Below are positions 7,658-17,084 of a stretch of 40,783 nt of DNA, piece by piece. The DNA is taken from contig JAJSZP010000004.1 in the NCBI GenBank assembly GCA_030262775.1, forward strand, positions 1 to 40,783, read 5' to 3'. Position 1 is the stretch's first letter. The number at the start of each line of letters is the position of its first letter. Source of the DNA: Deltaproteobacteria bacterium (GTDB lineage Bacteria > Desulfobacterota > Desulfobacteria > Desulfobacterales > ETH-SRB1). The position numbers were made by a program, and so were the translations under genes. The notes under the pieces were generated by a model. It worked only from the letters and a program-made list of their open reading frames with translations, was not told where the DNA came from and did no database searches.

Positions 7658-8698
7658 ATGAGTTGGGATTGGGAAAAACTAAAACAGCAGCAGCAACAGA
7701 AGGTGGGCGGAAGTGGATTGCCTCCGCAGGTTGATGAAATTGTTAAAAACATTAAACAGTTCAAGTTGCCTGGAGGACCGATTTTAATTGTTATTTTGAT
7801 AGCTCTATTTTTCGGTTCATCTACATTTTTTACGGTTGGAGTTGATGAGGTCGGAGTTGTTCAGCGATTCGGTAAATATATTCGTCTTTGCCAGCCCGGT
7901 CTTAATTTCAAGTTGCCGGCAGGCATTGAGAAAGTAACAAAAGTTAAGGTAAAACGTGTTTATAAAGAAGAGTTTGGCTTCCGGTCAACAAGCGGTGAAG
8001 CCAGAAAACTTTTTGTATCCGGTGGCAGTGAAGACAAAAATGTATCTCTTATGCTTACCGGAGATCTTAATGTTGGTATCGTGCCATGGATTGTTCAGTA
8101 CAAGGTAAAAAATCCCTATAATTATTTGTTTAAGGTTCAAGATCCACGCAACTTGCTTATAGATATGTCCGAAGCCTCCATGCGGCTTGTAATTGGAGAT
8201 AGAAGCATTAATGAGGTTATAACAAAGCGTCAGGAAATAGCCATTGAAGCTAAGAAGCATCTGCAGGCGGAGATGGACAGGTCGGAAAGCGGTATATCTA
8301 TTATAACAATAGAGATGAAAAAGACAAATGTTCCTGAAGCGGTACAGCCCTCATTTAATGAAGTAAATCAGGCTGTACAGGAAAAAGAAAAATTGATTTA
8401 TCAGGCAAAAGAGGATTATAACAAGGCAGTTCCACAGGCAAGAGGCGAGGCAGATAGAACCATTAAAATGGCTGAAGGATATTCTCTTGATCGCGTTAAT
8501 CGTGCCGAGGGTGATGCTTCCAGATTCATTTCTGTTTATCAGGAGTATGCCAAGGCAAAGGATGTTACAAAAAGGCGGCTATATCTTGAGGCTCTTGAGG
8601 ATCTTTTCCCAAGACTCGGTCATAAGTATATACTGGACGATAAACAAAAAAATTTATTGCCTTTCCTTAATCTTGGAAAGAACGGTGTACAGAAATGA
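7658..8698 (+). CDS. hflK: HflK, SPFH-domain membrane protein
   Basis: HflK and HflC form a large membrane cage around the FtsH protease and modulate membrane-protein degradation. The 346-residue product has a glutamine-rich N-terminal tail (KLKQQQQQK), one membrane segment at about residues 44-63 (ILIVILIALFFG), the SPFH domain beginning VGVDEVGVVQRFGKYI and continuing through QPGLNFKLPAGIEKV, and a charged coiled-coil region after residue 210. The ATG at 7658 has AGGAAAAAAACT upstream. Its last bases overlap the hflC start (ATGA), indicating translational coupling. Confidence 0.95.
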   Translation: MSWDWEKLKQQQQQKVGGSGLPPQVDEIVKNIKQFKLPGGPILIVILIALFFGSSTFFTVGVDEVGVVQRFGKYIRLCQPGLNFKLPAGIEKVTKVKVKRVYKEEFGFRSTSGEARKLFVSGGSEDKNVSLMLTGDLNVGIVPWIVQYKVKNPYNYLFKVQDPRNLLIDMSEASMRLVIGDRSINEVITKRQEIAIEAKKHLQAEMDRSESGISIITIEMKKTNVPEAVQPSFNEVNQAVQEKEKLIYQAKEDYNKAVPQARGEADRTIKMAEGYSLDRVNRAEGDASRFISVYQEYAKAKDVTKRRLYLEALEDLFPRLGHKYILDDKQKNLLPFLNLGKNGVQK

Positions 8699-9636
8699 AA
8701 TCTAAAGGTATTATTCTCGTAATTGCTGTAATCGCAGGCCTGTTTGTTTTTACTTCACCCTATGTCGTGAATGAGACAGAACAGGTTGTTGTCACTCAGT
8801 TTGGAAAAGTCATGGGCGAGCCCAAGCAGTTGCCGGGTCTTTATTTTAAAGTTCCTTTTATTCAGCAGACAAACTACTTTCCCAAAAACCTGCTGCACTG
8901 GGATGGGGATCCAGGCCAGATACCAACTGTGGATAAAACATATATCTGGGTTGACACATTTGCCAGATGGAAAATTGTAGATCCAATTAAATTTTTTCAG
9001 ACAGTCAACAATACAACAATCGCTCAGGGCAGGCTTGATGATATTATTGATCCTGCTACTAGAAATTTTATTACTTCCTACAAACTTATAGAGACAGTAA
9101 GAACTACAAACAGAAAGCTTGATACTTTTGAAATAGGGCTGGAAGATACTGAGAATAAAAGACCTGCATATGCCATCAAAACAGGTAGGCAGAAGATTAC
9201 AAAGGGAATACTTAAACAGGCCAAACCCAAACTTGAAAAATTCGGCATTGAGTTGGTTGATGTTAAGATAAAGCGCATTAATTACGTGGAGGAAGTACGA
9301 AGAACCGTTTATGCCCGAATGATTGCAGAACGGAATCAGATAGCAGAGAAATTTCGTTCCGAAGGTCAGGGGGAGGCCCGTAAAATTCTTGGCGAAAAAG
9401 AAAGGGATTTAAAGCAGATTACATCGCAAGCATACAAAGTTGCCCAGGAAATAAAAGGAAAAGCCGATGCTGAGGCGACAAAAATATATGCAGAAGCATA
9501 TGGTCTGGATCCTGGATTCTATTCATTTGTCAAGACACTTGAAACTTATAAAACAGCTCTTGATAAAAACAGTTCTCTTGTTCTTTCAACTGACTCAGAT
9601 TTCTTTAAATATCTAAAAGGGTATGGCGACAAATAA
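8695..9636 (+). CDS. hflC: HflC, SPFH-domain membrane protein
   Basis: Partner of HflK. The 313-residue product has an N-terminal membrane anchor (IILVIAVIAGLFVFTSPYVV), the SPFH domain starting VNETEQVVVTQFGKVMGEP, LPGLYFKVPFIQQ, and the helical part RMIAERNQIAEKFRSEGQGE typical of HflC. It overlaps hflK by four bases. A clear hairpin terminator follows at 9646-9691, so the operon is hflKC alone. FtsH itself is not in the window. Confidence 0.95.
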   Translation: MKSKGIILVIAVIAGLFVFTSPYVVNETEQVVVTQFGKVMGEPKQLPGLYFKVPFIQQTNYFPKNLLHWDGDPGQIPTVDKTYIWVDTFARWKIVDPIKFFQTVNNTTIAQGRLDDIIDPATRNFITSYKLIETVRTTNRKLDTFEIGLEDTENKRPAYAIKTGRQKITKGILKQAKPKLEKFGIELVDVKIKRINYVEEVRRTVYARMIAERNQIAEKFRSEGQGEARKILGEKERDLKQITSQAYKVAQEIKGKADAEATKIYAEAYGLDPGFYSFVKTLETYKTALDKNSSLVLSTDSDFFKYLKGYGDK

Positions 9637-9645
9637 TGAAAAATA

Positions 9646-9691
9646 AAAAAGCACCGACTCCTTAAAAAATAATTAAAGCTCGGTGCTTTTT
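9646..9691. terminator. Rho-independent terminator after hflC
   Basis: AAAAAGCACCGA at 9646-9657 pairs with TCGGTGCTTTTT at 9680-9691, flanked by A and T runs. It can serve hflC on the plus strand and the small bS22-like gene on the minus strand. Confidence 0.85.
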
Positions 9692-9720
9692 CTAATTCCT
9701 GGAAGAGAGTACATACACCA

Positions 9721-9819
9721 TTATTTGCCTTTCCTTCTCTGATGGCGTGTGCGTGCCAACAGCTTTCTGTGTTTATGTTTTCTCATTTTTTTTCTTCGTT
9801 TTTTAACTACACTGCCCAA
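9721..9819 (-). CDS. AURKAIP1/COX24-domain (bS22-like) small basic protein
   Basis: A 32-codon gene with a TTG start. The product begins (M)GSVVKKRRKKMRKHKHRK, continues LLARTRHQRRKGK and matches the tiny, very basic AURKAIP1/COX24-domain proteins, of which mycobacterial bS22 sits in the small ribosomal subunit. The ribosome site is strong (GGAGGTGAT), seven bases from the TTG at 9819; a second TTG directly before it is too close to the ribosome site and would break the conserved GSVVKKR opening. The gene shares the terminator region with hflC. Its role in this organism is inferred from the family. Confidence 0.85.
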   Translation of the reverse strand: MGSVVKKRRKKMRKHKHRKLLARTRHQRRKGK

Positions 9820-9924
9820 CAAATCACCTCCATCCTTTATCTAATTTTTTACGATAAAAGGTTTTTTACATTTTTTGTATTTATTTGTCCACAATTTTAT
9901 TAAAGAACTTTTCAATTAGATAAA

Positions 9925-10464
9925 ATGAAAAAACTGCAAACTTTTAACACGGATCAGATAAAAATTGTAAACGAGTCCGTTGAAATAGCCGAAGAACTCG
10001 TCAGCAACCATTACAAGATGTCTGCCAGTCAGTGGCTTCACAGGAGATATGATGTCAAGACTCTTGTCGACCTTAATTCTGACGAAGTAGTGCACGGCCC
10101 TTATGCGCAAATCATTCATTATAAGGGGCAGCGAAAAGACACTTCCCTTGAATCTTCAACTTATGATTTTTATAAAATATGTCTTCAGGATCATTCTATT
10201 CTTGCAACAATTGAGCAATTATCTGAAATGAAACTTTTTTCGTTTACATTATATATTATCATTCATGAATTAATTCATATAGTAAGATTCAGCAAATTTA
10301 TCCAAAACTTTGATGCTTCATCTGAAGAAAAGTTGGCAGAAGAGGTTCGTGTTCATAAAAAAACACATGAAATTCTTAAGACAATTAGATTTTCGGGGCT
10401 TACAGATGTGTTAAAATTTTATAATAAATGGCGTATGCCTTTTGATGGTTTGCAAAATTCCTGA
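9925..10464 (+). CDS. Unknown protein with an HExxH metalloprotease-type motif
   Basis: I do not recognise the 179-residue family. It has a buried-looking segment FSFTLYIIIHELIHIVRFSK with HELIH at residues 114-118, the zinc-binding motif of many metallopeptidases. A cluster EEKLAEEVRVH at 134-144 follows and could supply a third ligand. There is no signal peptide, so it is probably cytoplasmic. A family member that is only structural cannot be excluded, because HExxH can occur by chance. It lies upstream of fmdB and groESL, with its own spacing on both sides. Confidence 0.65.
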   Translation: MKKLQTFNTDQIKIVNESVEIAEELVSNHYKMSASQWLHRRYDVKTLVDLNSDEVVHGPYAQIIHYKGQRKDTSLESSTYDFYKICLQDHSILATIEQLSEMKLFSFTLYIIIHELIHIVRFSKFIQNFDASSEEKLAEEVRVHKKTHEILKTIRFSGLTDVLKFYNKWRMPFDGLQNS

Positions 10465-10493
10465 ATGAAAATAAAAAAGCGGGAGGTTACTTC

Positions 10494-10521
10494 TTGACAA
10501 CCCCCAAAAAACGCTTAAAAT
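10494..10521 (+). promoter_or_regulatory. Candidate sigma-70 promoter upstream of the FmdB gene
   Basis: TTGACA at 10494-10499 and TAAAAT at 10516-10521 are separated by 16 bases. A second candidate is closer to the gene: TTGACA at 10556-10561 with TTAAAT at 10580-10585, 18 bases apart. Either would transcribe the zinc-ribbon gene at 10611. Prediction is by consensus only. Confidence 0.45.
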
Positions 10522-10610
10522 ATTAAATTGAATTTGTTGTTATTGTAAACGGTTTTTGACATCCTTCTTATCTTTAAGATTAAATAATTTTATGCAGGAG
10601 TTTTTTAAAG

Positions 10611-10883
10611 ATGCCTATTTACGAATATGAATGTATGGAATGTGGTGAGATTATAGAAGCAATACAGAAATTTTCCGACAAATCTCTAACTAAATGCAAA
10701 CATTGTTCAGGAAAGCTTCAAAAACTCGTTTCACAGAGCACTTTTCATCTTAAAGGGACGGGTTGGTATGTAACTGACTATGCAAACAAATCCAAAAATT
10801 CTTGCACTTCTCAAAAAAAGAAGGAGAAAAAAATAGTTGCAACTACTGATAAGTCAAACAAAACTACCGATAAAACTTCATAA
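10611..10883 (+). CDS. FmdB-family zinc-ribbon protein
   Basis: The 90-residue product begins MPIYEYECMECGEI and has a second CKHC pair, giving a CxxC...CxxC zinc ribbon, then LQKLVSQSTFHLKGTGWYVTDYANK, the standard FmdB-family layout. The tail is Lys/Ser/Thr-rich and probably disordered. FmdB was named as a regulatory protein in methylotrophs, but the molecular function of the family is not established. Two TTGACA-type promoters lie upstream. It is separated from groES by 228 bases. Confidence 0.88.
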   Translation: MPIYEYECMECGEIIEAIQKFSDKSLTKCKHCSGKLQKLVSQSTFHLKGTGWYVTDYANKSKNSCTSQKKKEKKIVATTDKSNKTTDKTS

Positions 10884-11111
10884 TAGCAAAGCTCCTGCCT
10901 TTTTTATATATATTATCTGACAAATTCAGGCACTCTGATAAATATATTATTAATTTAAGTGAGTTTTGATTTTTTTGGAGATTAATTGTTCTTGCCCCAA
11001 ATATTGAAAGAACGGTTTACGGCTGTTCAAAACAGAAAACTGTGAACCATTTTTATTTATTCATGATTGTTACAGAAATAATTTAGTTATAAAAAAAGGA
11101 GAATTTATAAA

Positions 11112-11399
11112 ATGAAACTTAGACCATTACAAGACCGAATTTTAGTAAAGCGTGTAGAAGAAGAAACTACGACAAAGGGAGGAATCATTATTCCTGATAC
11201 AGCTAAGGAAAAACCTGCAGAGGGCGAGGTTACAGCTGTTGGTATCGGCAAGATAGGCGAAGACGGCAAAAGGATTGCTTTAGAGATAAAAAAGGGCGAT
11301 AAGATTTTATTCAGCAAATATGGCGGAACCGAAGTTAAGATTGAAGGCGAGGAATATCTGATCATGCGTGAAGACGATGTTCTTGGTATAATCGAATAA
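11112..11399 (+). CDS. groES: GroES co-chaperonin
   Basis: The 10-kDa lid of the GroEL folding chamber. The 95-residue product starts [18 protein letters not shown], has a mobile loop ([17 protein letters not shown]), [44 protein letters not shown] and normal length. The ribosome site is AAAAGGAG, nine bases from the ATG. groEL follows after 34 bases. Upstream (10884-11111) I found neither a CIRCE operator nor a sigma-32-type promoter, so heat control here is not explained by those sites. Confidence 0.98.
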   Translation: MKLRPLQDRILVKRVEEETTTKGGIIIPDTAKEKPAEGEVTAVGIGKIGEDGKRIALEIKKGDKILFSKYGGTEVKIEGEEYLIMREDDVLGIIE

Positions 11400-11433
11400 T
11401 TAATAAATTATAAATACTGGAGGATAAGATAAC

Positions 11434-13098
11434 ATGCCTAAAATAATAAAATATAATATGAAAGCCCGTGAAGCTATGCTCAAGGGTGTTACAACTCTTT
11501 CTGATGCGGTTGTCGTTACCCTTGGCCCAAAAGGAAGAAATGTAGTTATTGATAAATCCTGGGGTTCTCCCACAGTTACAAAGGACGGAGTAACTGTTGC
11601 CAAAGAAATTGAGCTTGAAGATAAATTTGAAAACATGGGCGCTCAGATGGTTAAAGAAGTTGCCAGCAAAACAAGCGATATGGCTGGCGATGGTACAACG
11701 ACCGCTACGGTTCTTGCCAGATCCATTTATGAAGAAGGACAAAAACTTGTTGCAGCCGGAAACAATCCTATGGCTATAAAACGAGGTATTGACAAGGCCA
11801 TTGAGGTTGTTGTCAAAGAACTTCACAGGATTAGCAACCCAACCAAAGAGCAGCGTGAAATAGCACAGGTCGGCACCATATCTGCGAACAATGACGAAAC
11901 CATAGGCAACATCATTGCCGAGGCAATGAACAAGGTTGGTAAAGAAGGCGTAATCACCGTTGAAGAAGCCAAGACCATGGAGACCACTCTTGAAGTTGTT
12001 GAAGGCATGCAGTTTGACCGCGGATATCTTTCTCCATATTTTGTGACAGATCCTGAGAAAATGGTTGTTTCACTTGAAGAGCCTTATATACTCATTAATG
12101 AGAAAAAAATCAGCAACATGAAAGATCTGCTTCCGATTCTTGAGCAAATAGCCAAGATGAGCAAACCACTTATGATTATTGCTGAAGATATTGAAGGTGA
12201 AGCCCTTGCAACTCTTGTTGTTAACAAGCTGAGAGGCACACTCCAGGTGGCTGCGGTTAAAGCCCCGGGTTTTGGCGATAGAAGAAAAGCCATGCTTGAG
12301 GATATAGCAGTTTTGACAGGCGGTCAGGTCGTTTCTGAGGACATAGGTGTTAAACTGGAAAGTATTACTCTTGCAGACCTTGGTAAGGCCAAGCGTATCA
12401 CCATTGATAAGGATAATACTACTATTGTTGACGGTGCCGGCGCTCGCAGTGCGCTGGAAGGTCGTGTAAGACAGATTCGCGCTCAAATTGATGAGACCAC
12501 ATCAGATTACGATCGTGAAAAACTCCAGGAACGTCTGGCAAAACTTATTGGTGGTGTTGCTGTCATTAATGTTGGCGCTGCAACTGAGACCGAGATGAAG
12601 GAAAAAAAGGCTCGCGTTGAAGATGCATTAAACGCTACCCGTGCTGCTGTTGAAGAGGGTGTTGTGCCAGGAGGTGGCGTTGCGCTCGTTCGCTGCCTGT
12701 CGGCGCTTGACAAGATGAAAATTAAAGCCGACCAGAAGCTTGGCGCAAAGGTTGTTATGCGCGCTATCGAAGAACCGCTTCGTCAGATCGTCAATAATGC
12801 CGGCCACGAGGGCTCTGTTGTGATTGATAAAGTAAAGAATGGCAAAGACGCGTTCGGCTTTAATGCAGAAACCAACGTATATGAAGATTTGATAGAAGCC
12901 GGAGTTATAGATCCTGCCAAGGTAGTACGTTATGCTCTGCAAAATGCCGGCAGTGTTGCTTCATTAATGCTTACGACAGAAGCCATGATTGCTGATAAGC
13001 CTGAAGAAAATGCCGGTGCCGCTCCTGCTATGCCTGGAGGAATGGGCGGCGGCGGAATGGGCGGCGGCGGAATGGGCGGAATGGGCGGAATGATGTAA
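11434..13098 (+). CDS. groEL: GroEL chaperonin
   Basis: The 554-residue chaperonin subunit forms the ATP-driven double ring that folds proteins with GroES. It shows [20 protein letters not shown], the nucleotide-site motif [53 protein letters not shown] and the C-terminal Gly/Met repeats ([10 protein letters not shown]). TGGAGGATAAGATAAC precedes the ATG. Full length and apparently the second gene of a groESL operon, ended by the terminator at 13141-13179. Confidence 0.99.
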   Translation: MPKIIKYNMKAREAMLKGVTTLSDAVVVTLGPKGRNVVIDKSWGSPTVTKDGVTVAKEIELEDKFENMGAQMVKEVASKTSDMAGDGTTTATVLARSIYEEGQKLVAAGNNPMAIKRGIDKAIEVVVKELHRISNPTKEQREIAQVGTISANNDETIGNIIAEAMNKVGKEGVITVEEAKTMETTLEVVEGMQFDRGYLSPYFVTDPEKMVVSLEEPYILINEKKISNMKDLLPILEQIAKMSKPLMIIAEDIEGEALATLVVNKLRGTLQVAAVKAPGFGDRRKAMLEDIAVLTGGQVVSEDIGVKLESITLADLGKAKRITIDKDNTTIVDGAGARSALEGRVRQIRAQIDETTSDYDREKLQERLAKLIGGVAVINVGAATETEMKEKKARVEDALNATRAAVEEGVVPGGGVALVRCLSALDKMKIKADQKLGAKVVMRAIEEPLRQIVNNAGHEGSVVIDKVKNGKDAFGFNAETNVYEDLIEAGVIDPAKVVRYALQNAGSVASLMLTTEAMIADKPEENAGAAPAMPGGMGGGGMGGGGMGGMGGMM

Positions 13099-13140
13099 TG
13101 TATTCATAATATATACTCAACGTATTCCATGGATCATATA

Positions 13141-13179
13141 AAAAAGCCCTTATGCTTTCCGGCATAGGGGCTTTTTTTT
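13141..13179 (+). terminator. Rho-independent terminator after groEL
   Basis: AAAAAGCCCTTATGC at 13141-13155 pairs with GCATAGGGGCTTTTT at 13162-13176 (one G-U pair), followed by further T residues. Confidence 0.88.
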
Positions 13180-13321
13180 GTTTACTATATTGAATATCTT
13201 GACAAATTATAGATATGATTGTTATTCATTTTCTAACTTTAAAAAATTATGTTAATTTGGATGAGCTGAGACAAAGTCTGTTGCTGATCAACAATAATTG
13301 GCAAAGGAATTAAGGCATTTT

Positions 13322-14314
13322 ATGAATTATTGTATAAGATTCCGGTTAGTTATGTATTTGTATATGTTTGCTGCAATTATTGCATTTCCATTTATACTTT
13401 ATGCTGAGAAAAGCGAAAATGTCGTAGAACACGAGGCAGGTTTTTACTCCAGTATCCAAAAAGGAGATACGCTCTGGGATCTTTCACGCCGGTTTTTTGA
13501 TTCACTATGGCAACGTCTTGATATGTGGACTAAAAATAGCCAAATCGCCAACCATCACCGTATTTATCCTGATGATCGCATACGTTTGTTTCAGCGTAAG
13601 AAGATAGAAACATGGGTTGACACAGACTTGGCTAAAGAAGTCGTAGAAAAAAAGGAAGCCTTATATTTTTTTTATTCTGCAATAGATAAAATCGGATTCA
13701 TTAAGAAGAAACCTGATAGTCCTAGGGGAACTATTTTCAAAGTCAAAGATAATAAAGAACTGATCAGCAAAGGAGACCTGGTATATATACGACCAAACGA
13801 TGACGCCTCTTTTATTCCGGGCAATAAGTTTACAGTATATAGAACGTTGAAGCCATTAAGACACAGAAAAACAAATTCTTATATTGGAGCACAGCATTAT
13901 CTGACCGGCATTGTTGAAATTACAAAAATTGGGCCAAAATTTGCCGTAGCTAGAGTTATTCAGTCCTTCAGATCTATTGAAGTCAATGATCTGTTAACGC
14001 CTTATATAAAAAGATCGCCAAAAATTATACTGACAGAAAGCAAAAAAGAACTTAAAGGTAAGATAATTGTATCAGAGGAGCATGCAAGTATCATAGGAGA
14101 TAATACTGTTGCCTTTATAGACAAAGGAAACAAAGACGGGGTAAAGCCTGGACAAAGGTACACTGTATTTTATAAAGAAAATGATTACTTAACTCCGGTT
14201 GATTTCGGTACACTGCTTGTTCTTTATACTGAAGAAACAACATCAACAGTTCTTATTACAAGTGCTGAAAAAAGTATTTATCCTGGTGCGGACATTCATT
14301 TGCCCTTGCGATAA
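13322..14314 (+). CDS. Exported LysM-domain protein
   Basis: A 330-residue protein with an N-terminal hydrophobic segment (VMYLYMFAAIIAFPFILYAE) acting as signal or anchor, then a LysM-type module: GFYSSIQKGDTLWDLSRRFF through YPDDRIRLFQRKKIE, which binds peptidoglycan glycans. The rest is beta-rich with PRGTIFKVKDNKELISKGDLVYI and a repeat-like GNKDGVKPGQRYTVFYKE block, resembling other delta-proteobacterial LysM proteins of unknown function. I prefer the ATG at 13322 (AAGG seven bases upstream) to a TTG at 13298. It lies between the groEL terminator and the cytochrome genes. Confidence 0.75.
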   Translation: MNYCIRFRLVMYLYMFAAIIAFPFILYAEKSENVVEHEAGFYSSIQKGDTLWDLSRRFFDSLWQRLDMWTKNSQIANHHRIYPDDRIRLFQRKKIETWVDTDLAKEVVEKKEALYFFYSAIDKIGFIKKKPDSPRGTIFKVKDNKELISKGDLVYIRPNDDASFIPGNKFTVYRTLKPLRHRKTNSYIGAQHYLTGIVEITKIGPKFAVARVIQSFRSIEVNDLLTPYIKRSPKIILTESKKELKGKIIVSEEHASIIGDNTVAFIDKGNKDGVKPGQRYTVFYKENDYLTPVDFGTLLVLYTEETTSTVLITSAEKSIYPGADIHLPLR

Positions 14315-14468
14315 TGTATTTTATGAAAAAAATTAAAAGCGCCTTTAAAAAGAGCTGGTTGAACTTTAATCCTTTACAGAATTATAAAAAAATTATATAA
14401 ATAGTAAAAGCAATAGAAGGATTAAAGTATAATAATTGCAAAGAGGTACTTGCGGTCAGGAAAGAATA

Positions 14469-15551
14469 ATGAAAAAGTCATTGATATTTATACTTTCCAT
14501 AATTTTTACCATTGCGCTTTGCAGCCAAGTTAAAGCCAGGGTGACCGGAGCATGCTCAAACTGCCATACTATGCACTACAGCCAGGGGGGGGCTTCGATG
14601 GCAACATATGGAGGGTTTGGTGAAGCTCCTTTTCAGTGTCTGGTTCGCGGCAACTGTTTGGGCTGCCACGGTCAAAGCGCTACCGGCGGTGAATACGCAA
14701 CATGGGGCTCCCAAAAAATTCCCCAGGTTTATCACGCTACGGGCGGTACAGACCTGGCAGCCGGAAATTTTAAATATATTGATACTTCTGATGCCAAAGG
14801 CCATAATATAGACCTCCTTGGCAACACTGAGGATACCATCCCGAATGTCGCTTCCAGCTTCCCTCCTGGCGATGAACATGGCAACTATACCGCTTATCTT
14901 ACAAAAGGCACCTTTACTTGTGCCGGAAAATTTGGCTGTCACGGTGATCGCGATGTAGAGGGCAATTTTGAAAGTATAAAAGGCGCCCATCATGGCGGAG
15001 TGAGCGGAGAGTGTGATGGAAGTGATCTTGCTAACAGCTATCGGTTTTTGAAAGGCGTAAAGGGCCATGAGAATACACATAATACCTATCCGTGGCAAAA
15101 TAGAAACTCCACCATCCATAATGAATATTATGGTGCTTCAGGCACAGGTACTGAGAGTACCGCATCAACTCCTGGTGGTAATACCATCAGCGGGCTTTGC
15201 GCTGAATGTCACGGGAATTTCCATCAAGGAGCTGATGTTACAGCGCAAAGTAAGCTAAACTCTCCATGGCTCCGTCATCCCACAGATATTGTTTTAACAA
15301 ATTCCGGCGAATATACATCCTACACGACTTACAGCATATTGGCTCCAGTAGCTAGGCCATCACTCTATGGCACAATAAACAATCTCGGAACAAACAACGT
15401 TGTTACCCCAGGAACAGATATTATCATGTGCCTGTCCTGCCACGGAGTTCATGCTACAAACTATTATAAGCTTATGCGGTGGGAATATGATAGTACAAGC
15501 CTTGCGACAGCCTTGGAAGGGTGTAATGTTTGTCATACGTCGAAAAATTGA
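14469..15551 (+). CDS. Periplasmic multihaem c-type cytochrome (five CxxCH plus one CX5CH)
   Basis: A 360-residue exported protein: signal peptide MKKSLIFILSIIFTIALCSQ, then haem motifs CSNCH (29-33), CLGCH (63-67), CAECH (244-248), CLSCH (321-325) and CNVCH (352-356). One further motif, CAGKFGCH (151-158), has five residues between the cysteines instead of two. Haem-binding would be at the cell envelope, in electron transfer. The ATG at 14469 has AGGAAAG upstream; an earlier in-frame start at 14436 would put charged residues before the signal peptide. The second cytochrome gene follows 35 bases after the stop, presumably in one operon. The electron partners are unknown. Confidence 0.88.
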   Translation: MKKSLIFILSIIFTIALCSQVKARVTGACSNCHTMHYSQGGASMATYGGFGEAPFQCLVRGNCLGCHGQSATGGEYATWGSQKIPQVYHATGGTDLAAGNFKYIDTSDAKGHNIDLLGNTEDTIPNVASSFPPGDEHGNYTAYLTKGTFTCAGKFGCHGDRDVEGNFESIKGAHHGGVSGECDGSDLANSYRFLKGVKGHENTHNTYPWQNRNSTIHNEYYGASGTGTESTASTPGGNTISGLCAECHGNFHQGADVTAQSKLNSPWLRHPTDIVLTNSGEYTSYTTYSILAPVARPSLYGTINNLGTNNVVTPGTDIIMCLSCHGVHATNYYKLMRWEYDSTSLATALEGCNVCHTSKN

Positions 15552-15586
15552 ACAAATGAACCGTTCCGTAAAATCCGGGAGGCATA

Positions 15587-16825
15587 ATGAATAGCATAAA
15601 GACAATATTTTTATGCCTGGTAATCCTTATGCTTTTGGTTGGCGGTGTCAGTTATGCAGGGACTTATCTTGATTCGGCCCATGGCAATAGCACCTATGGT
15701 GTGGACCGAACTGTTATTGATGCAAAGTATGATGATTATTGTTCAGGAAACTGCGCCCACTGTCATGAGGCTCATGCAAGCTTGGGAGGGGATGAGCCTC
15801 TTCCTAACACCAGTACAGCAGAAGGACCGGATGAAGTCCTTCTCTTTTCAGAAGAAGAAAGTGTCTGCGAAACCTGTCATGATGGCAATCCGGCTGCCGA
15901 TAATATTCAAGCCCAGATTGACAAAACGTATGCCCATCCCACAGATGATTACTCCGGCGTGCATAAAGTATCGGAAAGCACAACAGCCGACATGGATCCA
16001 GGTGACTATGATGCAACCAACAGTCTTCATGCAGAATGCGTGGATTGTCACAATCCACACGCGGCAGGATCAACCGTACATACTGCAGAAACAAACACTG
16101 TAACCGCAACCTCTCCACTTTATAAGGTTTCTGGAGTCAATCCACCCTCCACGGCGGCATGGGTGACGCCTGCGGCTGCTTCATATACCGAAAAGCCTAC
16201 CAGTACAGGAATATCTTTTGAATACGAGCTTTGCTACAAATGCCACTCCTCCTGGACTGGACCAAACGATCCTGTGATAAGGGATACCGCCAAAGAATTC
16301 AATCCCGCCAATGCATCATACCATTCCGTTGAAGAGACTGGAAAGGCAAGCAGTTATGGCACCTATGTGAACCACTGGAACAAAGACAGCCTGATGTATT
16401 GCTCGGACTGCCATGGAAGCGAGATCTCCTCAGATCCGGCAGGACCTCATGGCTCTATAATCGCGCATATCCTTAAAGGAAACTATAACAGAGATACAGG
16501 GAAATCCAGCCTGAAGACCTCGGGCCACCTCTGTTTTGATTGCCATGATTACCAAACCTATAAAGCTGCCGGTACCAATTTAGGCGGTAGCGGCTTTGCC
16601 GAATTGGGATATGATAATCTACATACGATACATAATGATGCCGTATGTATGGACTGCCATTCTGCCCTTCCTCACGGAATAAACAGAAAGCACTTGATTG
16701 TTCTTACAAAGGATAATGCCGATTATATAAACGGCGCTAAAATTATGAGCTTTACAAATGTCGATGACCGTACCTATAGTAAAAGCAACTGTAGTACCAC
16801 TATTGGCTGTCATTCTAAAAAATGA
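15587..16825 (+). CDS. Periplasmic multihaem c-type cytochrome (seven CxxCH plus one CX5CH)
   Basis: A 412-residue exported protein with signal peptide (IFLCLVILMLLVGGVSYAG). Haem motifs: CAHCH (56-60), CETCH (94-98), CVDCH (151-155), CYKCH (216-220), CSDCH (272-276), CFDCH (316-320) and CMDCH (354-358). A final CSTTIGCH (402-409) has the same unusual CX5CH spacing as its neighbour. The doubled CxxCH-type arrangement with HNPHAA and HGSIIAHI histidines suggests bis-histidine haems. GGGAGG lies four bases before the ATG. With the preceding cytochrome it probably forms a two-gene unit. Signalling or nanowire roles are possible but not shown. Confidence 0.88.
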   Translation: MNSIKTIFLCLVILMLLVGGVSYAGTYLDSAHGNSTYGVDRTVIDAKYDDYCSGNCAHCHEAHASLGGDEPLPNTSTAEGPDEVLLFSEEESVCETCHDGNPAADNIQAQIDKTYAHPTDDYSGVHKVSESTTADMDPGDYDATNSLHAECVDCHNPHAAGSTVHTAETNTVTATSPLYKVSGVNPPSTAAWVTPAAASYTEKPTSTGISFEYELCYKCHSSWTGPNDPVIRDTAKEFNPANASYHSVEETGKASSYGTYVNHWNKDSLMYCSDCHGSEISSDPAGPHGSIIAHILKGNYNRDTGKSSLKTSGHLCFDCHDYQTYKAAGTNLGGSGFAELGYDNLHTIHNDAVCMDCHSALPHGINRKHLIVLTKDNADYINGAKIMSFTNVDDRTYSKSNCSTTIGCHSKK

Positions 16826-17084
16826 CAATACCTTTTCGCCTGTCCCCAGTGTCTGTACCGGCATCACATCGTTTTTGTTCTTTGTTCCGCGCCCATTGCT
16901 TCGTTCTTATAGGTTCTCGACCAAGCATAGGCTGCTCCGCGCTGGTCACTCTCCAGGGAGTATGCCCAGCGCAGGACCCATAAGAGGTAATTATTACTGC
17001 TACTCAAACGATTAACCTTGCGACTTCGGAATACACCCCAGAAATTTGGGTTAGTCTTGTTTGGAAGCTCTTCCAGGATAGAAT
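16826..17084. other. Intergenic region of unclear origin
   Basis: About 260 bases, visibly less AT-rich in its first half than the surroundings. The minus strand has a reading frame (16864-17136) ending in SYKNEAMGAEQR-like sequence, but it overlaps the start of the aldolase gene and has no recognisable domain. It may be decayed mobile DNA. GGATAG lies six bases before the downstream ATG. Confidence 0.3.

Noticed and set aside
10884-11111. Possible CIRCE or sigma-32 heat-shock site before groES
   Set aside because: No TTAGCACTC/GAGTGCTAA pair and no CTTGAA...CCCCAT-type pair. A GTTCA...TGAAC inverted pair near 11025-11047 is too weak to call an operator.
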